Shown here: piece by piece, positions 1 through 7,762 of the stretch
How the letters are laid out: every line of letters begins with the position of its first letter
Numbering within the stretch: position 1 is the stretch's first letter
Source of the DNA: a virus
Reading direction: 5' to 3' (one strand)
IMG/VR virus record: IMGVR_UViG_3300047494_000050
Coordinates: 1 to 41,902 of that record
DNA length: 41,902 nt
Program-made: the position numbers and the translations under genes
The notes under the pieces: generated by a model
What the model saw: only the letters and a program-made list of their open reading frames with translations
Database searches by the model: none
Told to the model about the DNA's origin: nothing

Positions 1-82
1 TCTTGAAACCTTCGTTTATCTTCAAGCGTGTGTACGCCTGCGCCATAAAGTCGGCGGACTCGATTGGTTCTGTCGTGCTCAT
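1..82 (-). CDS. Probable phage lysozyme (endolysin), N-terminal fragment cut by the window edge
   Basis: Only the first 27 residues are present; the gene continues beyond position 1. It starts at an ATG (80-82) that overlaps the end of the upstream gene. The visible sequence ends in RLKINEGFK. This resembles the N terminus of T4-type glycoside hydrolase family 24 lysozymes, where a glutamate in an 'xEGxR/K' context is the catalytic acid. Such an enzyme would cleave the peptidoglycan glycan backbone. Its place directly after two membrane-protein genes fits a lysis cassette. The match rests on a short motif and on context, so the function is inferred. Confidence 0.5.
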   Translation of the reverse strand, partial: MSTTEPIESADFMAQAYTRLKINEGFK

Positions 83-274
83 TTACATTCTGGTCCTCGG
101 TATTTCTGCGCGTATTTGCGCGGGTTGTGTGGTACATGCAGGAGTTTTATGAAGTTTTAATTCGATGCCTCCGCGAATGGCGACGAGAAAGAATATCCCG
201 ATAACGGCGATAATGGCGAACTTTGAAACAGTTCGCGCGATTATATCGCCCCGGTTACGGTATTTATTTGCCAC
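83..274 (-). CDS. Small single-pass membrane protein, holin candidate
   Basis: This is a 63-residue protein. It has a basic N terminus, one hydrophobic segment at about residues 18-34 (KFAIIAVIGIFFLVAI) and a polar tail, which predicts one transmembrane helix. The start is a GTG at 272-274, overlapping the end of the upstream gene by 11 nt, so translation is probably coupled. The next gene looks like a lysozyme. A small membrane protein there is most simply a holin or holin-like protein that lets the endolysin cross the membrane. No family signature was recognised; the call rests on topology and position. Confidence 0.55.
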   Translation of the reverse strand: MANKYRNRGDIIARTVSKFAIIAVIGIFFLVAIRGGIELKLHKTPACTTQPAQIRAEIPRTRM

Positions 275-680
275 CTTGAATCACCCCCGGAGGTGCCGGT
301 GATATAGGCGGAGGTAGGTGAGGGATAGCCGTAATGGGGGCCGTGACGATTCCAAGGTGTACGAGTGCGTTTATTGCGATGCTTGCGGAACCGGTTGCAA
401 TGGTCACGAGCGCGGCGAAAATCCACTTCACGGTGCTGATGAAGGATTCGTGCGCCGAAAGTTCTTCCTCGAGTTCATCCATGCGCTCTTCGTGTTTATC
501 GAGACGCGCGCTGAGCTTCTCGGAGATATCTTTAAGAAGCACGTTCTGTGTCGCCACTTGGTCTTTATAGTCTTGGCGTAATTCCTTGAGACTATTTTCA
601 ACTGGCGTGAAACGAACATCCATGTAGCGTAGAAGAACCTCGAGGTCTTCTCGTGCTCGAGGGGCTTCGTCGTCCGGCAT
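264..680 (-). CDS. Coiled-coil protein with one membrane segment, XhlA-like lysis accessory candidate
   Basis: The protein has 138 residues. Residues about 10-80 are highly charged with heptad-like spacing and predict a coiled coil. A hydrophobic segment follows at about 85-113 (WIFAALVTIATGSASIAINAL), and the tail is proline-rich (PHLPPPISPAPPG). A charged coiled coil followed by a membrane helix is the architecture of XhlA-type haemolysin/lysis proteins encoded beside holins and endolysins. It is the first gene of the putative lysis cassette and overlaps the next by 11 nt. Homology was not demonstrated, and a virion-anchored spanin-like role is also possible. Confidence 0.5.
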   Translation of the reverse strand: MPDDEAPRAREDLEVLLRYMDVRFTPVENSLKELRQDYKDQVATQNVLLKDISEKLSARLDKHEERMDELEEELSAHESFISTVKWIFAALVTIATGSASIAINALVHLGIVTAPITAIPHLPPPISPAPPGVIQGGK

Positions 681-691
681 CGGCGTGGTCC

Positions 692-934
692 TTACATCTT
701 AGTTTTGAATTGGGGTGACGCCTTAGCCATCGCATCAGAGAGTTGTTCTAATGCTCCTTGAATCTCAAGTCGGTTTTGGAGGGCGCGAAGGTCTTCCTGA
801 ACGGAGCCTAAGATTTTCAGAATGAGTAATGGTGGCGTATCCTTCAAAGCCCCGTCGATTAACTCGCCGAGGGCTTTTGCGAATTCCGGTCCGGACGTGC
901 TCGGGTCTGGGTCTTGTTCTAAGTCTTCATCCAT
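692..934 (-). CDS. Small acidic protein of unknown function
   Basis: This is an 80-residue protein with an acidic N terminus (MDEDLEQDPDP) and a predicted mostly helical body. It contains no Cys and no membrane segment. It lies between the second adhesin gene and the lysis genes. The ATG at 932-934 lies inside a perfect inverted repeat (931-953) and close to a copy of the GCGTAACA/CTTAAT motif. The usual Shine-Dalgarno distance is not present; AGGA sits only one base before the ATG. Function is unknown; a lysis or tail-fibre accessory role is suggested only by position. Confidence 0.65.
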   Translation of the reverse strand: MDEDLEQDPDPSTSGPEFAKALGELIDGALKDTPPLLILKILGSVQEDLRALQNRLEIQGALEQLSDAMAKASPQFKTKM

Positions 935-968
935 GTCCTAATTAAGGACATGGATTTGTTACGGTAAC
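931..968 (-). promoter_or_regulatory. Copy C of the GTAACA/CTTAAT motif plus perfect inverted repeat over a start codon
   Basis: Read on the minus strand, CCGTAACAAA (964-955) is followed ten bases later by CTTAATT, matching the bipartite motif found at five other sites. The second half lies in the loop of a perfect inverted repeat: CCATGTCC (931-938) pairs with GGACATGG (946-953). This includes the ATG of the downstream gene. The element starts right after the stop codon of the adhesin gene. It could be a promoter, a hairpin that gates translation, or both. Confidence 0.45.
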
Positions 969-2795
969 CTATACAGTAACCCGAAGAGCCTGCACACGAG
1001 CTTGAATTTTGGCGGCCGTAAGACACGTTTGGTAGCACGCAAACTCGTCGATGACGCCGAGGTATTGCGTATTCTGGTTTTGCTGGCCGTTCGGCGCGGT
1101 TGGAGCGCCACCGCCCGCCTGATTGCCGATGAAGATATTTGCGGTGCCTGTCGATAGTGCCCCTGAGCCGCTACCAAACGCCGTGCTATGGATTAACAGT
1201 CCGTTGACGTAAAAGTGGAACTGTCCGTCATACGTTACAGCGATATGGTTTCGGCCGGGCTTAAGAATCGGAGGTGAAGAGTACGTGTAGTAACCGTTCG
1301 AAGCAGATACGTTCATAACAATGGAACTGAGGTCACCAACGCTATTAGGGTTGCAGAAGATTTCGATGTTGCCATAAACTCCAAGAAGTCCGTCGGAGAT
1401 TATTCTTCCAGCGGTAGCGGTTTGGCCCGAACCGCTTTGGCTGCTCGTTGGAGTTATCAGCATCTCGAAGGTTGCAGCCGTCCAACCTCCAGGGTTGAAC
1501 GGACATACCGCACCGGACCACGTACCAGAGTTATCGTACAACTGCAATGCGAAGTCGTCCGCATCGTGAGTAAGTGAAAGTGCTCCCAATCCACATGCTC
1601 CGTAGTACGTTCCGTTCCGTGAGTTACCAGAAGAGTCGGCCATCGCCGTTCCGGAAGTTTCTTTAAAGCGGTAGTATGCGTAAGGAGAATCCGCGAGAAT
1701 CAGGCTCTTATACGATACTGCGGTTGCACCACTTACGGCGAACGGCCATGAATATGTGGTTCCGGAGACGGCGGCATAATGCGCCGTAAGACGCGGTTTT
1801 GGAATTGCGAGATTATAGAACGCCATCTTTTGAATCGTTAGGTTTGGCCCACAGACCAAAGTTGGACCGCTGCCTCCTGTCGGATACGTCCACGAGTAAT
1901 CACCAATATAAGTGAGCGTTCCGTTAACCCACCAACTTAGAGATGCCCCATCGTATACCAAAGCAACGTGATACGTCGTTCCAGTCGAGGCCGTAAAAAG
2001 GTTGGTATCCCTTACCGAAGGAACGTCGATGATTACCTGGCCTGAAGTCCCAAGAAGTACAGCAAGTCCTTGTGTACCACCATTCTCAAGATTTAGTAAC
2101 GACACATATCCGGACCCAGGTAATGCCGAGACTTTGAAAATAAACTCTAGCGTCCACGGCTCATTAGGGTGAATAACAGGGAATGTATCGAACTGAAGGT
2201 TATCCCCGCTAGTCGGGAACGTCATAGCCAGGTCGCCGTCCGCAAGCATACCGCTTGCGTGATAGGTCGGAGTCCCGTTGACGGAAAGGCCGCGACCTCT
2301 CACGAGGTCCTGTGGCCCACCAGACGCATCCGACAGCGGCCAGTAGTAAAGTATACCTGGCTCCGCGAGAATCATCTGGTCGTAGGTTGTCGGAGCGAGC
2401 GTACCTGCGGTTCCGCCGCCGCCTCCACCACCACCGCCTCCAGCGGCCGTGAAGTCAATATGTCCCGAAGACGGGGTAATGGTAACCGAGCTATCGGACG
2501 AGCCGAACGTAACCGCGCCGGTCTCACCGGCTACGGATGTTACTCCTCCGGAGGCTGGCGTAATCCAAGAGAATGGCTTTCCACCAGACGATTCTACTGC
2601 TAAGACCTTACCGGTTGCTTCCGTGGTATCGTCGATATCCGTAAGTCCCGCTAAGGTGCTTACTGCGCCACCTGCGGCGGCTACGATTTCCGCAATCGTC
2701 GCTTTGCGTGTGCTCGGTCCGGCTTGCGTAATCGCAATCGTGTCGGTCGATTCGACGGAAGTTGCGGCGGTTAAATCTCCAAGAGTGGTACCCAT
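969..2795 (-). CDS. Tail fibre/adhesin with two LamG-like (concanavalin A-like) lectin domains
   Basis: The protein has 608 residues. The N terminus (MGTTLGDLTAATSV, then TRKATIAEIV) resembles attachment segments of phage fibres. A 33-residue module with DIDDTTEATG and GGKPFSW follows and is shared with the neighbouring fibre. Next comes a run of ten glycines that acts as a hinge. Two LamG-type domains start near residues 143 (LYYWPLSDASGG) and 367 (YYRFKETSGTAMADSSGNSRNG). Such domains bind sugars, so a role in recognising host surface glycans is likely. The ATG at 2793-2795 lies two bases after the previous stop, with GGAG about 12 nt upstream. Confidence 0.85.
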   Translation of the reverse strand: MGTTLGDLTAATSVESTDTIAITQAGPSTRKATIAEIVAAAGGAVSTLAGLTDIDDTTEATGKVLAVESSGGKPFSWITPASGGVTSVAGETGAVTFGSSDSSVTITPSSGHIDFTAAGGGGGGGGGGTAGTLAPTTYDQMILAEPGILYYWPLSDASGGPQDLVRGRGLSVNGTPTYHASGMLADGDLAMTFPTSGDNLQFDTFPVIHPNEPWTLEFIFKVSALPGSGYVSLLNLENGGTQGLAVLLGTSGQVIIDVPSVRDTNLFTASTGTTYHVALVYDGASLSWWVNGTLTYIGDYSWTYPTGGSGPTLVCGPNLTIQKMAFYNLAIPKPRLTAHYAAVSGTTYSWPFAVSGATAVSYKSLILADSPYAYYRFKETSGTAMADSSGNSRNGTYYGACGLGALSLTHDADDFALQLYDNSGTWSGAVCPFNPGGWTAATFEMLITPTSSQSGSGQTATAGRIISDGLLGVYGNIEIFCNPNSVGDLSSIVMNVSASNGYYTYSSPPILKPGRNHIAVTYDGQFHFYVNGLLIHSTAFGSGSGALSTGTANIFIGNQAGGGAPTAPNGQQNQNTQYLGVIDEFACYQTCLTAAKIQARVQALRVTV

Positions 2796-2796
2796 T

Positions 2797-5700
2797 CTAA
2801 ATTATCGCTCCATATATTTGTACTGCTACTAGTATTGTCTCCGAGGTATCGTCGGTAATTAACTCGTCGAGAGTGTCGTCCGTCATCAGCGGAAAGTATG
2901 CCGTGAACGACGGGAGAGTTTTATTGACCCACTTACTTACGGCCGAACTATATTCTAGGAGTTGCCCATCCATGGGCGAGGATATGCTTACATCCGCATC
3001 ATCAGCGAGATACGGAGTTGGGGCGGCGGGAAGCGCCGTCCACGAGAACGGCTTACCGCCGCTCGCGTGAACGGTGAGAACGTATCCGGTCGCCTCCGTC
3101 GTGTCGTCGATGTCAGATAAAGTTCCGAGTTGTCCCGTACCGGCTGCGGGAGATACCCATGATGGCGTTGCAGCAGCCGCATTTGATTGCGTATACACGC
3201 CGGTCGGCGTGAAGCGCAGCGAGCCTTGCGGCTGCTGGTCGGAAGCCGGGGCGCTTCCGCCCGATACCGGAGCCGTTGCCGATTGCGTAATCGTCGGAAG
3301 CGTGGCGTTTGTGGTCGAGGAGGCCGTCGTGCCTTGCGGCTGTACCGCGATGGACTGCGACGCGGGCTGGCCTGTTGGCGGGGTGGCCGGGCCGTCCACG
3401 TAAGCGGTGAAATGGTCACCGTCCTGGAGCATCGGCTTTGCCATATAAATATAGCCCGGCGCTCCAACCGTACACCCGTTACTATCGAGCATGACCGCAA
3501 CGAAAGTTACACTTCCGTCGCTTGGGACGGTCCAGGTCGTATTACAACTACCGTTCGTCCCAACAGGTGTTGACGCCGATGCGTAAATCGTCGAGTACGT
3601 TCCGCTCGGGGTTCCATCCGAATCCACGATGCAGACGCGGGGGGCGCTGCCGCTACAGTAGCGCGTATCGAAATACGCGGAGACTGTGAGGACTTCTCCG
3701 GGAGTGACGGCAATCGGCCAAGAGATTCCATAGAATCTCTCTGAGCCGTTTGCTAAGTCCGCGCCGAAGTAGTTACCGAGGTCGTCGGAATTCGTCTGCG
3801 ACGCCGTTGCGAGTGGTGCGCTCGGATTGATTCCGTTAAAAGCCCAGTACGGATTGCTAAGAGATACCGGGGTGTTCTTCCAGCCACCGACCGTATAAAG
3901 GACGGCGTACTTCGACGCCTTGAATCCGGAGTCCACGACTTTATTCGTGCTGCCGTTGTTATATCCACCGGAAGGTTTAATGGCTTCGGAGGTTCCGAAG
4001 TAGACGATTTCTGTTTCGTTGTTCTGATAATCGCGGCACGCGAATCCGAAGTCATACGTCATCGAGTCGCCGACGGAGAGGTCGAGGAGATTCTCCTGGT
4101 AGTTGCCGACGAGTGGAAGCTGGTTAAGTGGTTTACCTGCGCCGACGGCAGGTGCCGACGAGAAGTAGGACCACGGGTTCTGGGCGGCCGTGGCTCCGGA
4201 GCCATACGTTGCCGACGTGACGCGGTAGTAATAAACTACTCGCGCTAATGAGCCGTTTTGTGGCTGATTCAGAAGTTGAACCGACAGCAAGTATCCTGCG
4301 TTCATGCCGTTTGGCTGAAGCGTTTGAACGATAGCGGACTGAGCCGTTGCGTAGGGCGGTGCGCCGTCAACGGCAGGCGTTGTAGGTACGTGCGCGGCGG
4401 GGATGCCCGGCGATACATCCGGAACGAAGTCCACACCGGAGATGAGATATTGACCGGGAATCTGTAGGAGGTTCGGCGAGGTGTACCGCGTTGCGATACG
4501 GCCGAGAGGTCCGATAACTCCGCCGTCCGTTACATACGCTAAGGCGAAGTCATAGAAGATTCCCATGGCGACTTGGCCGTACCCGTTGGATACCGCCTGC
4601 GTCGTGTCAGGGAACGGAAACCCTTGGATATCTTGCTCGTCGTAATAAACCCACGGATAGACCGTTCCACCGGTCGTTGCCGAGGGATTCGCAGAGCGGA
4701 CTTCGATGATGACCGAAGTGAACTCGATAGCGGACGCGCCGGAATCGAGGTTTATGAATCCATTTATCGCATCGGAAGTCGTCTGTGATAACGAGAAGTA
4801 GTCGGCCGTCGCGAGTAAGGAGTCGTATCCCTCGGCGCTCGTTGAGGCATACCCACTTGGGACCCAATCGGTTGTAGGCGGCAGAAGTTGGAAACCTCCG
4901 TCGGTCACCAAATGGCCGCCAGCGCCGATGGCGCATATAAGAAGCTCGCCGACTTCCTGCGGAATAACCGTCGGTAGGGTTACCTTCGGCGGAGTTCCGG
5001 CGGGAGAAGTCTGAGAAAGCGTCGTTGCTTTAACGGTGAATTCCGGATTGAACCCTTCAATCTCATACGCGATAACGGAGCTAAGGTCTCCGCTATAAAC
5101 TCCGGTTGCGTTGGAGTCTTCGCTCGTCCATATCTTCCAAGCAACGCCGATTGGGTTCGCGCCGTCGAGAAGGTCGAGGACGATGTTCCATCCGGAATCG
5201 AAAGCTCTTCCGGAAGAGGCGTATCCATCAGAGGCAACGATGACAACAACGAGATTTCCAACGGTTGGATTCGTACTGAAGTTGAGGCCGCCGGTGGTTC
5301 CGGACGATACTTGCTTTTTCGTACAACTCGAGCCAGTAACGGCTAAGAGCGCGTCTTCCGATTTGCGGAAAGCCCACGCAATACGTTCTACGGAACCGTC
5401 CTGCGGGATGTTCGTGACGGTCGTAAAGACCTGGATATCATCCAGGATGCCGGGTACCGAACCGTTTCCAATGGCTTGAATCGTCGTGCTGTTTGGAGAG
5501 AACGTCGGCACCGGCGGTGCGCCGGGTGCCGGGATGACGATGGGCACGACTTGCGGATTCGCAACGGTTTCACCGACGACATAAACATTGGACTTTGCAC
5601 CGTTGCCTCCAACGTAGCGGACACCGAGTTGGAGAATCTGTCCCGGGGCCATATTGTCCCACAGGGCTTGATAAACGCCGCTCGTGTTCGGAGTCGCAAC

Positions 5701-7248
5701 GCCACACGTAAGCCATTCCACGGTAAGTAAGGGGCGATAAACATACTCGATAGCGGCGAGGTTTGTGGACTCTTCGCCTAAGCTATCGAGATAAATCCAC
5801 GCAAGCGCATCGAACGAAGTTTGGCCCAAGTTCTCGACATACGAGAATCCTGACGGTTGCTTAACCGGGTTGGGAGCGTTCGCGTTCGGAAGATTTCCAA
5901 CCCCTGGAGTCGGGCTCGCTTCGGTCGTTCCGACCATCGTCAGCGCGCCTACTTGACCTGTTAAGTCGCAGTATCCGATGTACAAGTCTTGAGATGCCTG
6001 CGTAGGCATCTCGTACATCAATTCAATGACATTCGGAGGACAGTCGATATACGGTGAAGAGCCTGGGGTGGGCACGCTCAGGTGGTTAGCCCAGAATAAA
6101 CGTAGTCCCGAGGCCCATTGCGGGGCTGCGGTCGGGTTAAGTAAGACCTCGAGATATGCATAAACCGTCGTGCCGTCGTTCGCGGCGTACTGCACCGAAC
6201 CGGCGGTGGTAACAACCGGTGCAGTCGAGGGCGAAGGGTCGGCTAAGAGAACTTCGTTTTCCGTCGTGCCGTAGTAGTCGAATTCGTTGAAGTAGAATCC
6301 AACTGGCAAATCCCCATCCGGCTCGACGTAGAACCCTTGATAAACCGTCGTCTTGAGCGGGCTTGCGCCGTCGGTTACATCGAGAACCTGTTCGCCATCG
6401 ACTGACAATACAAGGCGCCATGTCGTGCCGCCAAAGTATATCGCCGTGAACGTCATGCTGTGGAAGATGAGCGGCTTTATGCTCGTCGGGATAGATGCGA
6501 AGAACTCGCCGTTCTTGAGGACGTACCCGGTGCCTTGGCCGATTTGCAGCGTGTAGGTGTTGGTGCCGTCGGAGAGGGTCGGGCCGTAGGTCGAACCCGG
6601 GGCGGGATATCCACCCCATGTCGATATGAGCGCGGCTCCGGCCGGAACGACGATTGCCGTCGGCGACGTGAGCACGCTGCCGGACGAAGGGTAGTACGTG
6701 TTCGGGAATTGGGAGCCGCTTGCGGTTTCGGTTAAGCCTGTGAACTCAGTCGTAAGGATATTTCCGGAGTCACGTACCGGCGTCAGGGCGTAGCCTGTCG
6801 CCTTCAAGTACGGGAAGTTTCCGAATCCCGTTCCGCTGCCGCTCGTCGATACGGGACCGACGACGGAACCTACGGTTGGATTGAGGTTACCGACGTGAAG
6901 ATGGTCCGTAAGATTGGCGTAACGCGGAGCAGGCTGCGTCGTTGAAGTCTTGCCGGTGAACGCAAGAACCGTCTTCGTATCCTGGTCAACGGTAACGATG
7001 CTTCCGCCGATGCCCTTGGAGTTATTGTAGTAATACTTGAACCCCGAAGTTCCACCAGCGGCGAAGGGACCAGACCCGGCCGGTAAGACGTAGCCGCTTA
7101 CAGCCGGGAACGTATTATTGATTAAGACAGTACAGTAGTGCGGGGACGTATTGCTATCGACGGATTGAATAATTGCCGTCGCGTTTCCGAGTAGCTTCCC
7201 TTTCGGGGCGCCGAGCGGAGACGTATTGATTGGTGGTCCTGCGGGCAA
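2797..7248 (-). CDS. Large tail fibre / host-recognition protein
   Basis: This 1483-residue protein is rich in Gly, Ser, Thr, Pro and Asn. About residues 170-345 look like a concanavalin-type domain, with IVVPAGAALISTW and VDGEQVLDV strands. The middle has several fibronectin-like beta repeats. About residues 1130-1290 look like a carbohydrate-binding jelly roll (ITPGE-, YFDTRYCSGSAP-type strands). The C terminus has the phage-fibre motif ISSPMDGQLLEYSS...KWVN and the DIDDTTEATG module shared with the next gene. It lies downstream of the tail hub and is the likely central fibre or receptor-binding protein. The start is a TTG at 7246-7248, chosen because the frame is open from there and it follows a purine-rich stretch. 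Confidence 0.82.
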   Translation of the reverse strand: MPAGPPINTSPLGAPKGKLLGNATAIIQSVDSNTSPHYCTVLINNTFPAVSGYVLPAGSGPFAAGGTSGFKYYYNNSKGIGGSIVTVDQDTKTVLAFTGKTSTTQPAPRYANLTDHLHVGNLNPTVGSVVGPVSTSGSGTGFGNFPYLKATGYALTPVRDSGNILTTEFTGLTETASGSQFPNTYYPSSGSVLTSPTAIVVPAGAALISTWGGYPAPGSTYGPTLSDGTNTYTLQIGQGTGYVLKNGEFFASIPTSIKPLIFHSMTFTAIYFGGTTWRLVLSVDGEQVLDVTDGASPLKTTVYQGFYVEPDGDLPVGFYFNEFDYYGTTENEVLLADPSPSTAPVVTTAGSVQYAANDGTTVYAYLEVLLNPTAAPQWASGLRLFWANHLSVPTPGSSPYIDCPPNVIELMYEMPTQASQDLYIGYCDLTGQVGALTMVGTTEASPTPGVGNLPNANAPNPVKQPSGFSYVENLGQTSFDALAWIYLDSLGEESTNLAAIEYVYRPLLTVEWLTCGVATPNTSGVYQALWDNMAPGQILQLGVRYVGGNGAKSNVYVVGETVANPQVVPIVIPAPGAPPVPTFSPNSTTIQAIGNGSVPGILDDIQVFTTVTNIPQDGSVERIAWAFRKSEDALLAVTGSSCTKKQVSSGTTGGLNFSTNPTVGNLVVVIVASDGYASSGRAFDSGWNIVLDLLDGANPIGVAWKIWTSEDSNATGVYSGDLSSVIAYEIEGFNPEFTVKATTLSQTSPAGTPPKVTLPTVIPQEVGELLICAIGAGGHLVTDGGFQLLPPTTDWVPSGYASTSAEGYDSLLATADYFSLSQTTSDAINGFINLDSGASAIEFTSVIIEVRSANPSATTGGTVYPWVYYDEQDIQGFPFPDTTQAVSNGYGQVAMGIFYDFALAYVTDGGVIGPLGRIATRYTSPNLLQIPGQYLISGVDFVPDVSPGIPAAHVPTTPAVDGAPPYATAQSAIVQTLQPNGMNAGYLLSVQLLNQPQNGSLARVVYYYRVTSATYGSGATAAQNPWSYFSSAPAVGAGKPLNQLPLVGNYQENLLDLSVGDSMTYDFGFACRDYQNNETEIVYFGTSEAIKPSGGYNNGSTNKVVDSGFKASKYAVLYTVGGWKNTPVSLSNPYWAFNGINPSAPLATASQTNSDDLGNYFGADLANGSERFYGISWPIAVTPGEVLTVSAYFDTRYCSGSAPRVCIVDSDGTPSGTYSTIYASASTPVGTNGSCNTTWTVPSDGSVTFVAVMLDSNGCTVGAPGYIYMAKPMLQDGDHFTAYVDGPATPPTGQPASQSIAVQPQGTTASSTTNATLPTITQSATAPVSGGSAPASDQQPQGSLRFTPTGVYTQSNAAAATPSWVSPAAGTGQLGTLSDIDDTTEATGYVLTVHASGGKPFSWTALPAAPTPYLADDADVSISSPMDGQLLEYSSAVSKWVNKTLPSFTAYFPLMTDDTLDELITDDTSETILVAVQIYGAII

Positions 7249-7272
7249 GGTACTATCTCACTCTCGATATTT

Positions 7273-7752
7273 TCTGGTCTGTCCTATAGGTTTGCGGGAG
7301 TAATTGGCAGTCGGTTTAGGTACATGAACGCTGCTAGAACGACAGCCGGGTCGTCCCGTAATTTTCCAAGTGCATGATTGCAGTTGGAACAAAGCACACC
7401 GCGAATTTCTAACGTAGTGTGATTGTGGTCGATGGATAGATTGTCTCGACCCGCGCGTTCTTCAGGATGTCCGCATATTTCGCACTTGCCGTCTGCTCGC
7501 GTCATTAATTCGTCGTACTGCTCATCCGATATCTTAAACTTACGGATGGCTTGGTAGCGATGCGAGTTAGTAACTCGGCGTCGGTAATTAGCGCGCCGCT
7601 CCGCCGCGCCGGGATAGTTTTGCTTTGCCTTGTCGGCGCACTTACTCGAACAGAACTTTTGTGTTCTTGTTCCGGTCTTTGGGGCGCGGACGGTACGAGG
7701 CTCGTACTCGCCTCGACAATGTTCGCATACTTTCATTATTCATGTCTGGTCT
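7273..7752. repeat. 8-bp direct repeats flanking the EndoVII-like gene
   Basis: TCTGGTCT occurs at 7273-7280 and again at 7745-7752, on either side of the endonuclease gene at 7284-7736. Because the copies sit in both short intergenic gaps, they may mark the junctions at which the endonuclease gene was inserted between the tail hub and fibre genes. An 8-bp match could also arise by chance. Confidence 0.35.
7284..7736 (-). CDS. HNH endonuclease of the recombination endonuclease VII family
   Basis: The protein has 150 residues. The N terminus is a zinc ribbon (C4, C7, C29, C33). Residues 83-125 form the EndoVII core: CEICG (C85, C88), DHNH (103-106, catalytic His-Me finger) and GVLCSNCNHALG (C116, C119). 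This family, named for T4 gp49, cleaves branched DNA. Free-standing phage versions are usually homing-type mobile endonucleases. It sits alone between the tail hub and the large fibre gene, with an 8-bp direct repeat on each side. This suggests a mobile gene rather than a packaging function. Confidence 0.88.
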   Translation of the reverse strand: MKVCEHCRGEYEPRTVRAPKTGTRTQKFCSSKCADKAKQNYPGAAERRANYRRRVTNSHRYQAIRKFKISDEQYDELMTRADGKCEICGHPEERAGRDNLSIDHNHTTLEIRGVLCSNCNHALGKLRDDPAVVLAAFMYLNRLPITPANL

Positions 7753-7762
7753 TTCTATTATG

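Noticed and set aside
2400-2450. Trinucleotide-like repeat on the plus strand
   Set aside because: It is the codon run for ten glycines forming the hinge in the adhesin, so it is explained by the protein.
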